NCBI RefSeq assembly: GCF_014203545.1
Contig: NZ_JACHJG010000008.1
Span: forward strand, 175,836 to 239,835
Direction of reading: 5' to 3'
Length of the DNA stretch: 64,000 nt
Source of the DNA: Streptomyces netropsis
Lineage (GTDB): Bacteria; Actinomycetota; Actinomycetes; Streptomycetales; Streptomycetaceae
The translations under genes were made by a program, and so were the position numbers. The notes below the pieces were generated by a model. The model searched no databases. It saw only the letters and a list, made by a program, of their open reading frames with translations, and had not been told where the DNA came from. Below, in pieces: positions 8,785 through 17,039 of the stretch (position 1 is its first letter; every line of letters starts with the position of its first letter).

Positions 8785-9933
8785 GTGCCCACGAGAAACT
8801 CCTCGGACGTCATCGTCGTCGGAGCGGGCGTGATCGGCGCCGCCTGCGCCTATTACGCCGCCCGTTCCGGCCTCTCCGTCACCGTGATCGACCGTGGTCC
8901 CGTCGCGGGCGGGACCACGGGGGCCGGCGAAGGCAACCTGCTGGTCTCGGACAAGGAGCCCGGCCCCGAACTCGATCTGGCCCTGCTCTCCACACGCTTG
9001 TGGCGGGAGCTGTCCGAACGGCTCCCGGCGGGCATCGAGTTCGAGGCGAAGGGCGGACTGGTCGTCGCCTCAGGCGATCCGGGGATGAATGCCCTGCGGG
9101 ACTTCGCCGCGGCGCAGACGAAGGCGGGCGTGCAGGCCGACGAGGTCCCGGCTCCCCTGCTGCGCGATCTGGAACCGCACCTCTCCCCCGCCCTCACGGG
9201 CGGTTTCCACTACCCCCAGGACGCCCAGGTCCAACCCGCCCTCGCTGCCGCCCACCTGCTGCGCGCCTCGGGCGCCCGCATCCGCACCGGCGAGGAGGTC
9301 ACCGCGGTCCTCACCGGCGCGGGCGGCGAAGTGCGGGGCGTACGGACACCGGCCGGCGATCTCCACGCGCCGTACGTGGTGAACGCGGCAGGCACCTGGG
9401 GCGGCGAACTGGCCCGGCTCGCGGGGGCCTTCCTGCCGGTGATGCCGCGCCGGGGCTTCGTGCTCGTCACCGAACCGCTGCCGCGCGTCGTGCGGCACAA
9501 GGTGTACGCGGCCGACTACGTCGCCGATGTGGCGAGCGGCTCGGCGGCCCTGCAGACCTCGGCCGTGGTCGAGGGCACCCCGGCGGGGCCGGTCCTGATC
9601 GGCGCCAGCCGTGAACGGGTCGGCTTCGACCGCACCCTGTCGGTGGAGGTGCTCCGACGCCTCGCCGACGGGGCCACCGCCCTGTTCCCGATGCTGGCCA
9701 AGGTGCGGGCGATACGGACCTACACGGGGTTCCGCCCGTATCTGCCGGACCATCTGCCCGCGATCGGAGCCGATCCCGGCGTGCCCGGACTGCTGCACGC
9801 CTGTGGCCACGAAGGCGCGGGGATCGGCCTCGCCCCGGCCACCGGTCTGCTCGTCGCCCGACTGCTGACGGGCGACGAACCGCCCTTGGACGTACGGCCG
9901 TTCCTTCCCGGCCGGTTCGCGCCCGCCGCCTGA
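8785..9933 (+). CDS. FAD-dependent D-amino-acid/imino-acid dehydrogenase subunit (HcnC-like)
   Basis: A 382-residue DAO-family flavoprotein. The Rossmann fingerprint VIVVGAGVIGAACAYYAARSG lies near residues 8-28 and is followed by the acidic strand end VTVIDRG. The C-terminal FAD contact is in CGHEGAGIGLAPATG. With the 2Fe-2S protein and the second flavoprotein downstream it matches the three-part layout of heteromeric opine, cyanide-synthase and D-hydroxyproline dehydrogenases. The likely reaction is oxidation of cis-4-hydroxy-D-proline to pyrroline-4-hydroxy-2-carboxylate. GTG start, probably leaderless; the operator abuts the codon. A sarcosine-oxidase-like role is the alternative, but the pathway context argues against it. 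Confidence 0.82.
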   Translation: MPTRNSSDVIVVGAGVIGAACAYYAARSGLSVTVIDRGPVAGGTTGAGEGNLLVSDKEPGPELDLALLSTRLWRELSERLPAGIEFEAKGGLVVASGDPGMNALRDFAAAQTKAGVQADEVPAPLLRDLEPHLSPALTGGFHYPQDAQVQPALAAAHLLRASGARIRTGEEVTAVLTGAGGEVRGVRTPAGDLHAPYVVNAAGTWGGELARLAGAFLPVMPRRGFVLVTEPLPRVVRHKVYAADYVADVASGSAALQTSAVVEGTPAGPVLIGASRERVGFDRTLSVEVLRRLADGATALFPMLAKVRAIRTYTGFRPYLPDHLPAIGADPGVPGLLHACGHEGAGIGLAPATGLLVARLLTGDEPPLDVRPFLPGRFAPAA

Positions 9934-10005
9934 CTCCTTGACCGTCCCCTTCTGCCCCTGTCTCATCGCGTCTGTTCCCGTCCCGTCCCCGAGAGGAGGC
10001 CCGCA

Positions 10006-10320
10006 GTGACCCGTACCCCCGCCGACCTGGTCAGGGCGGAGCCCGGTCCGCCGTTCGAGATCACCTTCGACGGCCGTACGGTCACCGCCCTGCCCGGCCA
10101 GTCCATCGCCGCCGCACTGTGGGGGGCCGGCATCCTCGCCTGGCGCACCACACGCGAAGGCGGCCGCCCGCGCGGGGCGTTCTGCGGCATCGGGCAGTGC
10201 TACGACTGCCTCGCCACCGTCAACGGGGAACCCAACCGACGGGCATGCCTGGTGCCCGCCCGGCCCGGCGACGCGATCACCACCCAGGAAGGCCACGGCC
10301 ATGCCGAGCTCAGCGTCTGA
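10006..10320 (+). CDS. Small 2Fe-2S subunit of the dehydrogenase (HcnA-like)
   Basis: A 104-residue ferredoxin-like protein. The Cys pattern CGIGQCYDCLATV followed by a Cys in RRACLVPAR is that of the Fer2_4 family found in heteromeric sarcosine, opine and hydroxyproline dehydrogenases. The GTG start has GAGAGGAGG upstream. It overlaps the next gene by 20 bases. It probably passes electrons between the two flavoproteins. Confidence 0.85.
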   Translation: MTRTPADLVRAEPGPPFEITFDGRTVTALPGQSIAAALWGAGILAWRTTREGGRPRGAFCGIGQCYDCLATVNGEPNRRACLVPARPGDAITTQEGHGHAELSV

Positions 10321-11764
10321 GCCGTACGACCTCACGGTGATCGGTGCGGGCGCGGCCGGTCTCGCGGGTGCCGGGGCAGCTGCCCGCCTCGGACTGTCCG
10401 TCGCGCTCCTGGACGCTTCCGGGCAGCCCGGCGGCCAGTACTTCCGGCACCCCGCCCCTGCCCTGGGCGCCCGGCGACCACAGGCCCTGCACCACGACTG
10501 GTCCGCCTTCACCCACTTGCGCCGGGGCCTCGCGAGCGGGGGCATCGACCACCGCACGTTCCACCACGTCTGGACCGTGACCCGGGACAGCGACGGCCTG
10601 TGGAGCGCGCACGCCCTCACCGGAGCCGACGGCGACGGCGACCGCCCGGCCCGCGTGCGAGCCCGCGCGATCCTGCTCGCGACCGGCGCCTACGAACGGC
10701 AACTGCCCTTCCCCGGCTGGACACTGCCCGGCGTCGTGGGCGCCGGCGGCGCCCAGGCGATGCTCAAGTCCGGGCTCGTCCTGCCCGGGAAGCGGATCGT
10801 CGTCGCGGGCAGCGGCCCCCTGCTGCTCGCCGTCGCCTCCTCGCTCGCGGGCGCGGGCGCGGACGTCCCCGTCGTCGTCGAGGCCTCCGGCTACCTCGGC
10901 TACGCCCGGCATCCGCGGGCACTGGCCACCAACCCGCACAAGCTCCTCGAGGCCGCCGTGCACGGCTCGGCGCTGCTGCGCCACCGGGTCTCTCTGCGCA
11001 CCCGCAGCGCGGTCACCGAGGCACACGGCACCGACCGTGTGGAGGCCGTCACGGTCTCCCGCATCGACCGCCACTGGCGGCCGGTGCCGGGCACGGACCG
11101 CCGCATCGCCTGCGACGCGCTGGCCGTGGGGCACGGACTGATACCGCAGACCGAGCTCGTCACCGGGCTCGGCTGCGCGACCCGGCGCACACCGGACGGA
11201 ACACAGGCCCTCTCCCTGGACGACTTTCAGGAGACCTCGGTCGCGGGCCTGTGGGCCGCCGGGGAGACCGGGGGGACCGGCGGCTGGCAGCTGGCCCGCA
11301 CCGAAGGCGAGTTGGCGGGCATCGCCGTGGCCGCCCGGCTGCGCGGCGAGCCGACGCTCACCGGCAGTGCGCGCGTGCGGAAACTGCGCCGCCGCCGCGA
11401 CCGCATGCGCGCCTTCGCCGACGCCATGGCCGCCGCCCACTCCCCCGGCCCCGGCTGGAGCGACTGGCTCACGGACGACACGGACGTCTGCCGGTGCGAA
11501 GAGGTGACCGCGGGCCGGATCCACGAAGCGGTCACCTGCTTCGGCGCCCATGACGCGCGCACCGTCAAGCTCCTCACCCGTGCGGGCATGGGGTGGTGCC
11601 AGGGACGGATGTGCGCGACGGCCGTGGCCTGCCTCGCCGCGTCGGGTACGGCGGAGGGGACCGTACCGCCGTCGGCCGAGCGCAGGCCGCTCGCCGTGCC
11701 CGTCCCCCTCGGGGTGCTCGGCGCGCTCGAAGAGCCACCATCCACCGCCGAGAGCGCCGACTAG
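10301..11764 (+). CDS. FAD/NAD(P)-binding dehydrogenase subunit with BFD-like 2Fe-2S domain (HcnB-like)
   Basis: A 487-residue protein. Residues 6-35 form the FAD Rossmann fold (LTVIGAGAAGLAGAGAAARLG). A second dinucleotide-binding motif is KRIVVAGSGPLLLAVASSLAG near residue 165. Near residue 385 and beyond, a BFD-like domain has VCRCEEVTAGRI and, about 35 residues later, WCQGRMC, giving four Cys for a 2Fe-2S cluster. It starts inside the end of the 2Fe-2S gene, so the two are coupled. It is the large partner of the D-hydroxyproline dehydrogenase complex, probably delivering electrons to the respiratory chain. Confidence 0.85.
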   Translation: MPSSASEPYDLTVIGAGAAGLAGAGAAARLGLSVALLDASGQPGGQYFRHPAPALGARRPQALHHDWSAFTHLRRGLASGGIDHRTFHHVWTVTRDSDGLWSAHALTGADGDGDRPARVRARAILLATGAYERQLPFPGWTLPGVVGAGGAQAMLKSGLVLPGKRIVVAGSGPLLLAVASSLAGAGADVPVVVEASGYLGYARHPRALATNPHKLLEAAVHGSALLRHRVSLRTRSAVTEAHGTDRVEAVTVSRIDRHWRPVPGTDRRIACDALAVGHGLIPQTELVTGLGCATRRTPDGTQALSLDDFQETSVAGLWAAGETGGTGGWQLARTEGELAGIAVAARLRGEPTLTGSARVRKLRRRRDRMRAFADAMAAAHSPGPGWSDWLTDDTDVCRCEEVTAGRIHEAVTCFGAHDARTVKLLTRAGMGWCQGRMCATAVACLAASGTAEGTVPPSAERRPLAVPVPLGVLGALEEPPSTAESAD

Positions 11765-11780
11765 CCTCTGCGGCACCTCT

Positions 11781-11810
11781 TTTGACCGTATCCACTTTGA
11801 CCGTATTCAC
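11781..11810. repeat. Tandem 15-bp repeat in the pathway gap
   Basis: Two adjacent copies of TTTGACCGTATYCAC differ at one base. They lie in the 82-bp gap before the deaminase gene. Each holds a TTGACC, and TTGAC/GTCAA forms an inverted pair around the second copy. It may be an internal promoter or a binding site. Confidence 0.6.
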
Positions 11811-11846
11811 GTCAAGGAAACGTCACCCATCGGAAGGGTTACCGGC

Positions 11847-12755
11847 ATGACCGCCACCTCCTGGAACACCGACCGCCCCTGGCGCGGCATCATGGTCGCC
11901 ACCGCGCTCCCGCTGCGCGAGGACCTCTCCGTCGACCACGACGCCTACGCCGAGCACGTCCGGTGGCTCCTGGAAAGCGGCTGCGACGGCGTCGTCCCCA
12001 ACGGCTCCCTCGGCGAGTACCAGACCCTCACCGACGAGGAGCGCGTCCGCGTGGTCCGCACCGCCGTCGAGGCGGCGGGCGACGGCGCGCGAGTGATGCC
12101 CGGCGTCGCCGCCTACGGCAGCTCCGAGGCGCGCCGCTGGGCGGACCAGGCCGCTGAGGCGGGCTGTGGCTCCGTCCTGCTGCTGCCGCCGAACGCCTAC
12201 CGCGCCGACGAACGCGCCGTACGCGCACACTACGCCGAGGTCGCGGCGGCAGGAGTGCCGGTCGTGGCGTACAACAACCCCATCGACACCAAGACCGATC
12301 TGACCCCCGCCCTCCTGGCCCGGCTGCATCTCGACGGCAGCATCGTGGCGGTCAAGGAGTTCAGCGGCGACGTCCGGCGCGCCTACGAGATAGCCGAACT
12401 CGCCCCGGAACTCGATCTGCTCATCGGCGCGGACGACGTCCTGCACGAGCTCGCCACCGCCGGAGCCGTCGGCTGGATCGCCGGCTACCCCAACGCCTTC
12501 CCCACCACCTGCGCCGAGCTCTACCACGCCGCCGTCGCCGGAGACCTGGAGACGGCCCTGCCGCTCTACAGGTCGCTGCACCCGCTGCTGCGCTGGGACT
12601 CCAAGACCGAGTTCGTGCAGTCGATCAAGCTCTCGATGGACATCGTCGGCCGCCACGGCGGCCCCACCCGCCCGCCGCGCTTCCCGCTCACCGGGGAGGC
12701 CGAGGCCCAGGTCCGCGCCGCCACCGAGAAGGCCGTCGCCGACGGCCACCGCTGA
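11847..12755 (+). CDS. DapA-family pyrroline-4-hydroxy-2-carboxylate deaminase
   Basis: A 302-residue TIM-barrel of the dihydrodipicolinate synthase/N-acetylneuraminate lyase family. The Schiff-base lysine is K170 in IVAVKEFSGD and the catalytic tyrosine is Y142 in VVAYNNP. GSLGEYQTL near residue 52 is the substrate carboxylate loop. Next to a hydroxyproline epimerase and dehydrogenase, the expected reaction is deamination and dehydration of pyrroline-4-hydroxy-2-carboxylate to 2-oxoglutarate semialdehyde. The ATG was chosen because the family fold begins here; GGAAGGG lies upstream. A true DapA is unlikely in this context. Confidence 0.85.
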   Translation: MTATSWNTDRPWRGIMVATALPLREDLSVDHDAYAEHVRWLLESGCDGVVPNGSLGEYQTLTDEERVRVVRTAVEAAGDGARVMPGVAAYGSSEARRWADQAAEAGCGSVLLLPPNAYRADERAVRAHYAEVAAAGVPVVAYNNPIDTKTDLTPALLARLHLDGSIVAVKEFSGDVRRAYEIAELAPELDLLIGADDVLHELATAGAVGWIAGYPNAFPTTCAELYHAAVAGDLETALPLYRSLHPLLRWDSKTEFVQSIKLSMDIVGRHGGPTRPPRFPLTGEAEAQVRAATEKAVADGHR

Positions 12756-12797
12756 CCGCCGCCGACCGCCGAAAGGCCCACTGCCGAAAGGACGCTC

Positions 12798-13802
12798 GTG
12801 CGTACCCGTCATGTCTTCCATGCCGTCGACTCGCACACCGAGGGCATGCCCACCCGCGTCATCACCGGCGGCGTCGGGGTGATACCCGGCACCACCATGG
12901 CCGAGCGCCGGCTCCACTTCATCGAGCACCTGGACCACCTTCGTACGCTCCTGATGTACGAACCACGCGGTCACGCCGCCATGAGCGGCGCGATCCTCCA
13001 GCCGGCCACCCGGCCCGACGCCGACTACGGGGTCCTGTTCATCGAGGTGTCCGGGCTGTTGCCGATGTGCGGACACGGCACCATCGGGGTCGCCACCGTG
13101 CTGGTCGAGACCGGGATGGTGCCGGTCACCGAGCCCGTCACCACCGTGCGGCTGGACGCGCCGGCCGGACTGATCACGGTGGAGGTGCGGGTCGAGGACG
13201 GCGCGGCGAAGTCCGCCACACTCACCAACGTGCCGGCCTTCTGCGTCGGCCTGGACCGGAAGGTGACCGTACCCGGGTACGGGACGGTGACGTACGACCT
13301 GGCCTTCGGGGGCAACTTCTACGCCTTCGTCGAACTCGAAGCGCTGGGCCTGCCCCTCGACCGGGACCGCAAGGACGAGCTCCTCGCCGCCGGGCTCGCC
13401 GTCATGGACGCCGTCAACGCCTCCGCGGACCGGCCCGTCCACCCCGAGCGCCCCGAGATCAACGGCCTCAAGCACGTCTACCTCGCCGCGCCCGGCTCGG
13501 ACGCCTATCGCTCGCGGCACGCCATGGCCATTCACCCGGGCTGGTTCGACCGTTCCCCCTGTGGCACCGGAACGTCCGCCCGGATGGCCCAGCTGCATGC
13601 CCGTGGCGCCCTCCCGCTCGACCGTGACTTCGTCAACGAGTCCTTCATCGGCACGGAGTTCACCGGCCGCCTGGTGGGAGAGACGGAGGTCGGCGGGCTG
13701 CCCGCGGTCGTGCCGACCATCACCGGCCGCGCCTGGATCACCGGCACCGCCCAGTACTTCCTCGACCCGGACGACCCCTTCCCCGGAGGCTTCCTCCTAT
13801 GA
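12798..13802 (+). CDS. 4-hydroxyproline 2-epimerase (proline racemase family)
   Basis: A 334-residue protein. Two catalytic cysteines are present: C91 in MCGHGTIGVAT and C255 in DRSPCGTGTSARMA. This distinguishes it from trans-3-hydroxyproline dehydratases, which lack the first Cys. It would convert trans-4-hydroxy-L-proline to cis-4-hydroxy-D-proline, the first step of the pathway. GTG start with AAAGGA upstream. The stop overlaps the dehydrogenase start (ATGA). Proline racemase is the alternative; the adjoining deaminase and semialdehyde dehydrogenase favour hydroxyproline. Confidence 0.87.
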   Translation: MRTRHVFHAVDSHTEGMPTRVITGGVGVIPGTTMAERRLHFIEHLDHLRTLLMYEPRGHAAMSGAILQPATRPDADYGVLFIEVSGLLPMCGHGTIGVATVLVETGMVPVTEPVTTVRLDAPAGLITVEVRVEDGAAKSATLTNVPAFCVGLDRKVTVPGYGTVTYDLAFGGNFYAFVELEALGLPLDRDRKDELLAAGLAVMDAVNASADRPVHPERPEINGLKHVYLAAPGSDAYRSRHAMAIHPGWFDRSPCGTGTSARMAQLHARGALPLDRDFVNESFIGTEFTGRLVGETEVGGLPAVVPTITGRAWITGTAQYFLDPDDPFPGGFLL

Positions 13803-15184
13803 CCACCCAGCAGAAACCGGCCGACGCGACCTCCTTCGTCTCCCGCAATCCGGCCGACCCCTCGGACGTCCTCGCCGAGTTCACCGCACCCGGCGCCCTC
13901 GCCACCGCCGATGCCACAGACCGGGCCCGCGCCGCCCAGCCGGGCTGGCTGCACGGCGGAGCGGCCGCACGCTCCTCGGCCCTTTCGGCGATCGCCGGGG
14001 CGGTCGAGGCCGCCGCCGACGAGCTGGCCGCGCTCGCCGTGCGGGAGGTGGGCAAGCCGATCGCCGAGGCACGGGCCGAGGTGGCCCGCACCGCCGCGAT
14101 CTGGCGGTACTACGCCCAGGCCCCCTACGAGCCCACCGGCGCCGTCCACGAGACGGCGGCCGGCCCCGGACTCCTACTGACCCGCCGCCGCCCGCACGGC
14201 GTCGCGGGCCTGATCACCCCCTGGAACTTCCCCTTCGCCATTCCGAGCTGGAAGGCCGCGCCCGCCCTGGCGGCCGGCAACACGGTCGTCCTCAAGCCCG
14301 CGCCCGAGGCCACGGCCTGCGCCCTTCGCCTCACCGAGATCGCCCAACAGATCCTGCCGAGCGGGGTGTTCACGCTCGTGCCCGGCGGGCCGGCCGAGGG
14401 GGGCGCCCTGCTCTCCACCGCCGATGTCGTCTCGTTCACCGGCTCGACGGCCGTGGGCGCCACGGTGGTCCGCGCGGCCACCGCCCGGGGCATCCCGGTC
14501 CAGGCCGAAATGGGCGGACTCAACGCGGCGATCGTGCTGCCCGACGCCGACATCGAACGGGCCGCCGCCCACATCGCCTCGGCCATCGCCGGATACGCGG
14601 GGCAGAAGTGCACCGCCACCAGCCGGGTGATCGCCGTCGGCGCTGCCCTGGAACCCCTGCGCGAGGCGCTGGCCGAGGCGGTGCGCGCACTCCCCGTCGG
14701 CGACCCGGCCGATCCGGCCACGGTGTGCGGACCGCTCATCTCGGCGTGGGCGCGCGACCGGGTCGGTGCGGTCCACGGCGACGTCGCCGTTCTCGCCGCC
14801 GGCGCCACCCCCGACGGGCCCGGCTGGTACGCCGCCCCGACGCTGGTCGAGAAGGTGCCGCAGGGCCACCGGCTGCTCGGCGAGGAGGTCTTCGGCCCGA
14901 TCGCTGCCCTGCTGCCGGCCGACGACCTGGCCGATGCCGTACGGATCAGCAACTCCGTCCCCTACGGCCTGGTCACCTCCGTCCACACCGCCGACCTCGG
15001 CGCGGCGCTGCACGGTCTCGACGGGCTCGACACCGGCATGGTCCGCGTCAACGCCCCGTCCACCGGCGTCGACTTCCATCTGCCCTTCGGCGGCGCCAAG
15101 GCGTCCGCGCACGGACCGCGCGAACAGGGCCACGCGGCAACGGAGTTCTTCACGTCGAGCCGGACCTACACCCTGACGCCCTAA
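13799..15184 (+). CDS. 2-oxoglutarate semialdehyde dehydrogenase (aldehyde dehydrogenase family)
   Basis: A 461-residue NAD(P)-dependent aldehyde dehydrogenase. PWNFPFAIPSWKAAPALAAG and the following VVLKPAPEA form the cofactor site, FTGSTAVG is the glycine motif, E237 lies in QAEMGG, and the catalytic C271 lies in GYAGQKCTATS. The C-terminal PFGGAKASAHGPREQG is the usual signature. In this operon it would oxidise 2-oxoglutarate semialdehyde to 2-oxoglutarate, feeding the TCA cycle. It is coupled to the epimerase by an ATGA overlap. Confidence 0.87.
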   Translation: MTTQQKPADATSFVSRNPADPSDVLAEFTAPGALATADATDRARAAQPGWLHGGAAARSSALSAIAGAVEAAADELAALAVREVGKPIAEARAEVARTAAIWRYYAQAPYEPTGAVHETAAGPGLLLTRRRPHGVAGLITPWNFPFAIPSWKAAPALAAGNTVVLKPAPEATACALRLTEIAQQILPSGVFTLVPGGPAEGGALLSTADVVSFTGSTAVGATVVRAATARGIPVQAEMGGLNAAIVLPDADIERAAAHIASAIAGYAGQKCTATSRVIAVGAALEPLREALAEAVRALPVGDPADPATVCGPLISAWARDRVGAVHGDVAVLAAGATPDGPGWYAAPTLVEKVPQGHRLLGEEVFGPIAALLPADDLADAVRISNSVPYGLVTSVHTADLGAALHGLDGLDTGMVRVNAPSTGVDFHLPFGGAKASAHGPREQGHAATEFFTSSRTYTLTP

Positions 15185-15186
15185 AA

Positions 15187-15202
15187 GCAATGTGACATTG
15201 TA
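15187..15202. promoter_or_regulatory. Regulon operator D, autoregulatory
   Basis: CAATGT-G-ACATTG is a perfect inverted repeat and the most symmetric of the four AATGTGA sites. It lies 40-55 bp upstream of the GntR start and just after the aldehyde dehydrogenase stop. GntR-type repressors commonly bind such sites in front of their own genes. Confidence 0.65.
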
Positions 15203-15241
15203 CGCTGGTGGTCCAGTCCATCGGGGCACGAAAGGGACACC

Positions 15242-15916
15242 ATGGGGCACCTCAAGCAGCGCAACCTCATCACCGCCACGGAGCGGCTGCGCGATCAGGT
15301 CGCCCACGCCCTGAGGGCCGCCCTGATCTCCGGTGAACTCCGCCCGGGCCAGGTCTATTCGGCACCGGGTCTCGCGGAGGACTTCGGCATCTCCGCGACA
15401 CCCGTGCGCGAGGCCATGCTCGACCTGGCCCGGGAGGGCCTGGTCGAGCCGGTCCGCAACAAGGGCTTCCGGGTGACCGAGGTCAACGAGCGTGACCTCG
15501 ACCAGTACACCGAGATCCGCACGCTGATCGAGGTGCCGATGGCGGGCCGGATCACCCGCACCGCGGCCCGCGAGGACCTCGAGGCCCTCCGCCCCGTCGC
15601 CGAGGAGATCGTGCGCGCCGCGCGCGACCACGATCTCATCGGCTATCTGGAAGCCGACCGTCAGTTCCACCTCTCCCTGTTGGCCCTCTCCGGCAACGAA
15701 CGCCTCGTCGAAACCGTCAGCGACCTGCGCAAGCGCTCGCGTCTGTACGGGCTGACCGGCTTGGACGAGCGCGGCGAGCTGATCCACTCGGCCGAGGAGC
15801 ACCTGGAACTCCTCGATCTGATGCTGGCCGGCGACGCCAAGGGATCCGAGAAGTGCATGGCCCGGCACCTCGGGCATGTGCGCTCGCTGTGGGCGAAGGG
15901 CGCAGGCCGCGCGTAG
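15242..15916 (+). CDS. GntR-family regulator with FCD domain
   Basis: A 224-residue protein. Residues 10-75 are the winged helix (LRAALISGELRPGQVYSAPGLAEDFGISATPVREAM, shown in two parts: LRAALISGELRPG then LAEDFGISATPVREAM). The C-terminal FCD domain has the ligand/metal-binding Asp and His in DRQFHLSL, SAEEHLEL and ARHLGHVRSLW. It would sense a pathway intermediate and repress from the AATGTGA operators. The ATG has GAAAGGGA upstream. Known hydroxyproline clusters, such as hyp of Sinorhizobium, also use a GntR repressor. Just after the stop a 23-bp unit containing the last codons is duplicated. Confidence 0.9.
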   Translation: MGHLKQRNLITATERLRDQVAHALRAALISGELRPGQVYSAPGLAEDFGISATPVREAMLDLAREGLVEPVRNKGFRVTEVNERDLDQYTEIRTLIEVPMAGRITRTAAREDLEALRPVAEEIVRAARDHDLIGYLEADRQFHLSLLALSGNERLVETVSDLRKRSRLYGLTGLDERGELIHSAEEHLELLDLMLAGDAKGSEKCMARHLGHVRSLWAKGAGRA

Positions 15917-15945
15917 GAGCCGCCGCAGGCCGCGCGTAGGAGCCG
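15901..15945. repeat. 23-bp tandem duplication at the GntR gene end
   Basis: A 22-base unit at 15901-15922 recurs at 15924-15945, including the last codons and the TAG. The second copy lies outside the coding sequence. A slippage product is likely. Confidence 0.7.
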
Positions 15946-16141
15946 ATCCAACTTTTGACGCGTTCCGGCAGGACTGTGTCGGTTATGGCCACGGCGGCCT
16001 GTTCGGGCGAGGGTTTTCGACAGGGTGAGACACGCCCTCGGCGACCGAAGTGCGGAGTCGCGGAGGAATGTTCACGATGGAAGTAGGCCCGGGCACACGG
16101 AATCAGGGGGGATCGAAGCAGGCCGAAGACCGGGAGACGAG

Positions 16142-16936
16142 ATGGCTGAGCAACGGTTCACGATCGGGCTCGAGCACGCCACCAGAGGCGCGGAGGACTC
16201 CGAGCTCGTCAAGGTCCAAGAGTATCTGTCACGTTACGGCTACCTTCGCGACAGCGGGGAGCGCGGTCGGCTCGACAATGCGACGAGCGACGCGGTGGCC
16301 ACGTTCCAGCGTTTCTATGGGCTCGAGGAGACGGGTGAGGTTGACCGGGCAACCATAGAGGCGATGGAGAAGTTCCGCTGCGGAGTGCCCGACACACGGA
16401 GCGTCGAACGGGTGCTGGACGGCGCCAGTGCCGAATTCGTACTGAGAGGCTGCAAGTATGAGCAACAAAATCTGACGTACCGGTTCTTCAACGGCACTCA
16501 GGACATCACTGCGGAAGACGAGCGGGGCTCGGTCGGGAACGCCTTCGAGACCTGGGCCCATGCGCTGTTCGGCATGAGCTTCGAGGCGACCACCTCGTCC
16601 GACGCGGACTTCGCGGTCGGATGGGCCAGTGGATCACATGGCGACGGCTCCAGCTTCGACGGCATCGGCAATACGCTCGCCCACGCGTTCTTCCCTCCGC
16701 CGTGCGGTGGACCCAATGCCGGAGCTCTGCACTTCGACGACGCCGAGAAGTGGAGCATGACGGGCAACATTCCGACCTTTGACACGGAGACCGTCGCGCT
16801 GCACGAGATCGGGCACCTTCTGGGGCTGGATCATTCCCAGGTGGCCACAGCGGTCATGGCGCCTACGTACAGCGGAGTCCACCGGACTCTTTCCCAGGAC
16901 GACATCGACGGAATCCGCACGCTCTACCCGGCGTGA
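16142..16936 (+). CDS. Matrixin-like metalloprotease with peptidoglycan-binding-type prodomain
   Basis: A 264-residue protein. Residues 10-75 match the PG_binding_1 fold (LVKVQEYLSRYGYL, then AVATFQRFYGLEETGEVD). At C80 the sequence RCGVPD is the cysteine-switch motif of matrix metalloproteases. The catalytic motif HEIGHLLGLDH is at 221-231 and the C-terminus ends DIDGIRTLYP. This domain order is that of MMP-type enzymes. The ATG at 16142 was chosen because homology starts there; upstream codons look random. No signal peptide is visible from this start, which is odd for this family. It may be related functionally to the hydroxyproline regulon next door, but no AATGTGA site precedes it. Confidence 0.8.
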   Translation: MAEQRFTIGLEHATRGAEDSELVKVQEYLSRYGYLRDSGERGRLDNATSDAVATFQRFYGLEETGEVDRATIEAMEKFRCGVPDTRSVERVLDGASAEFVLRGCKYEQQNLTYRFFNGTQDITAEDERGSVGNAFETWAHALFGMSFEATTSSDADFAVGWASGSHGDGSSFDGIGNTLAHAFFPPPCGGPNAGALHFDDAEKWSMTGNIPTFDTETVALHEIGHLLGLDHSQVATAVMAPTYSGVHRTLSQDDIDGIRTLYPA

Positions 16937-16977
16937 CGCGGCGGCGGGATCTCCGGGGGGCCAGGACCCCAGGGCCT

Positions 16978-17015
16978 GGGGCCATCGGCCGGAGTCGTCT
17001 CCGGCCGATGGCCCC
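16978..17015. terminator. Bidirectional terminator hairpin
   Basis: A perfect 17-bp stem (16978-16994 with 16999-17015) and a TCGT loop lie between the convergent matrixin and cyclophilin genes. Confidence 0.85.
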
Positions 17016-17039
17016 GAGAACCCACTTGATGAGGCGGTG

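Noticed and set aside
15917..16141. A fifth AATGTGA operator before the matrixin gene
   Set aside because: No AATGTGA core or symmetric variant is present; co-regulation with the hydroxyproline genes is therefore not claimed.
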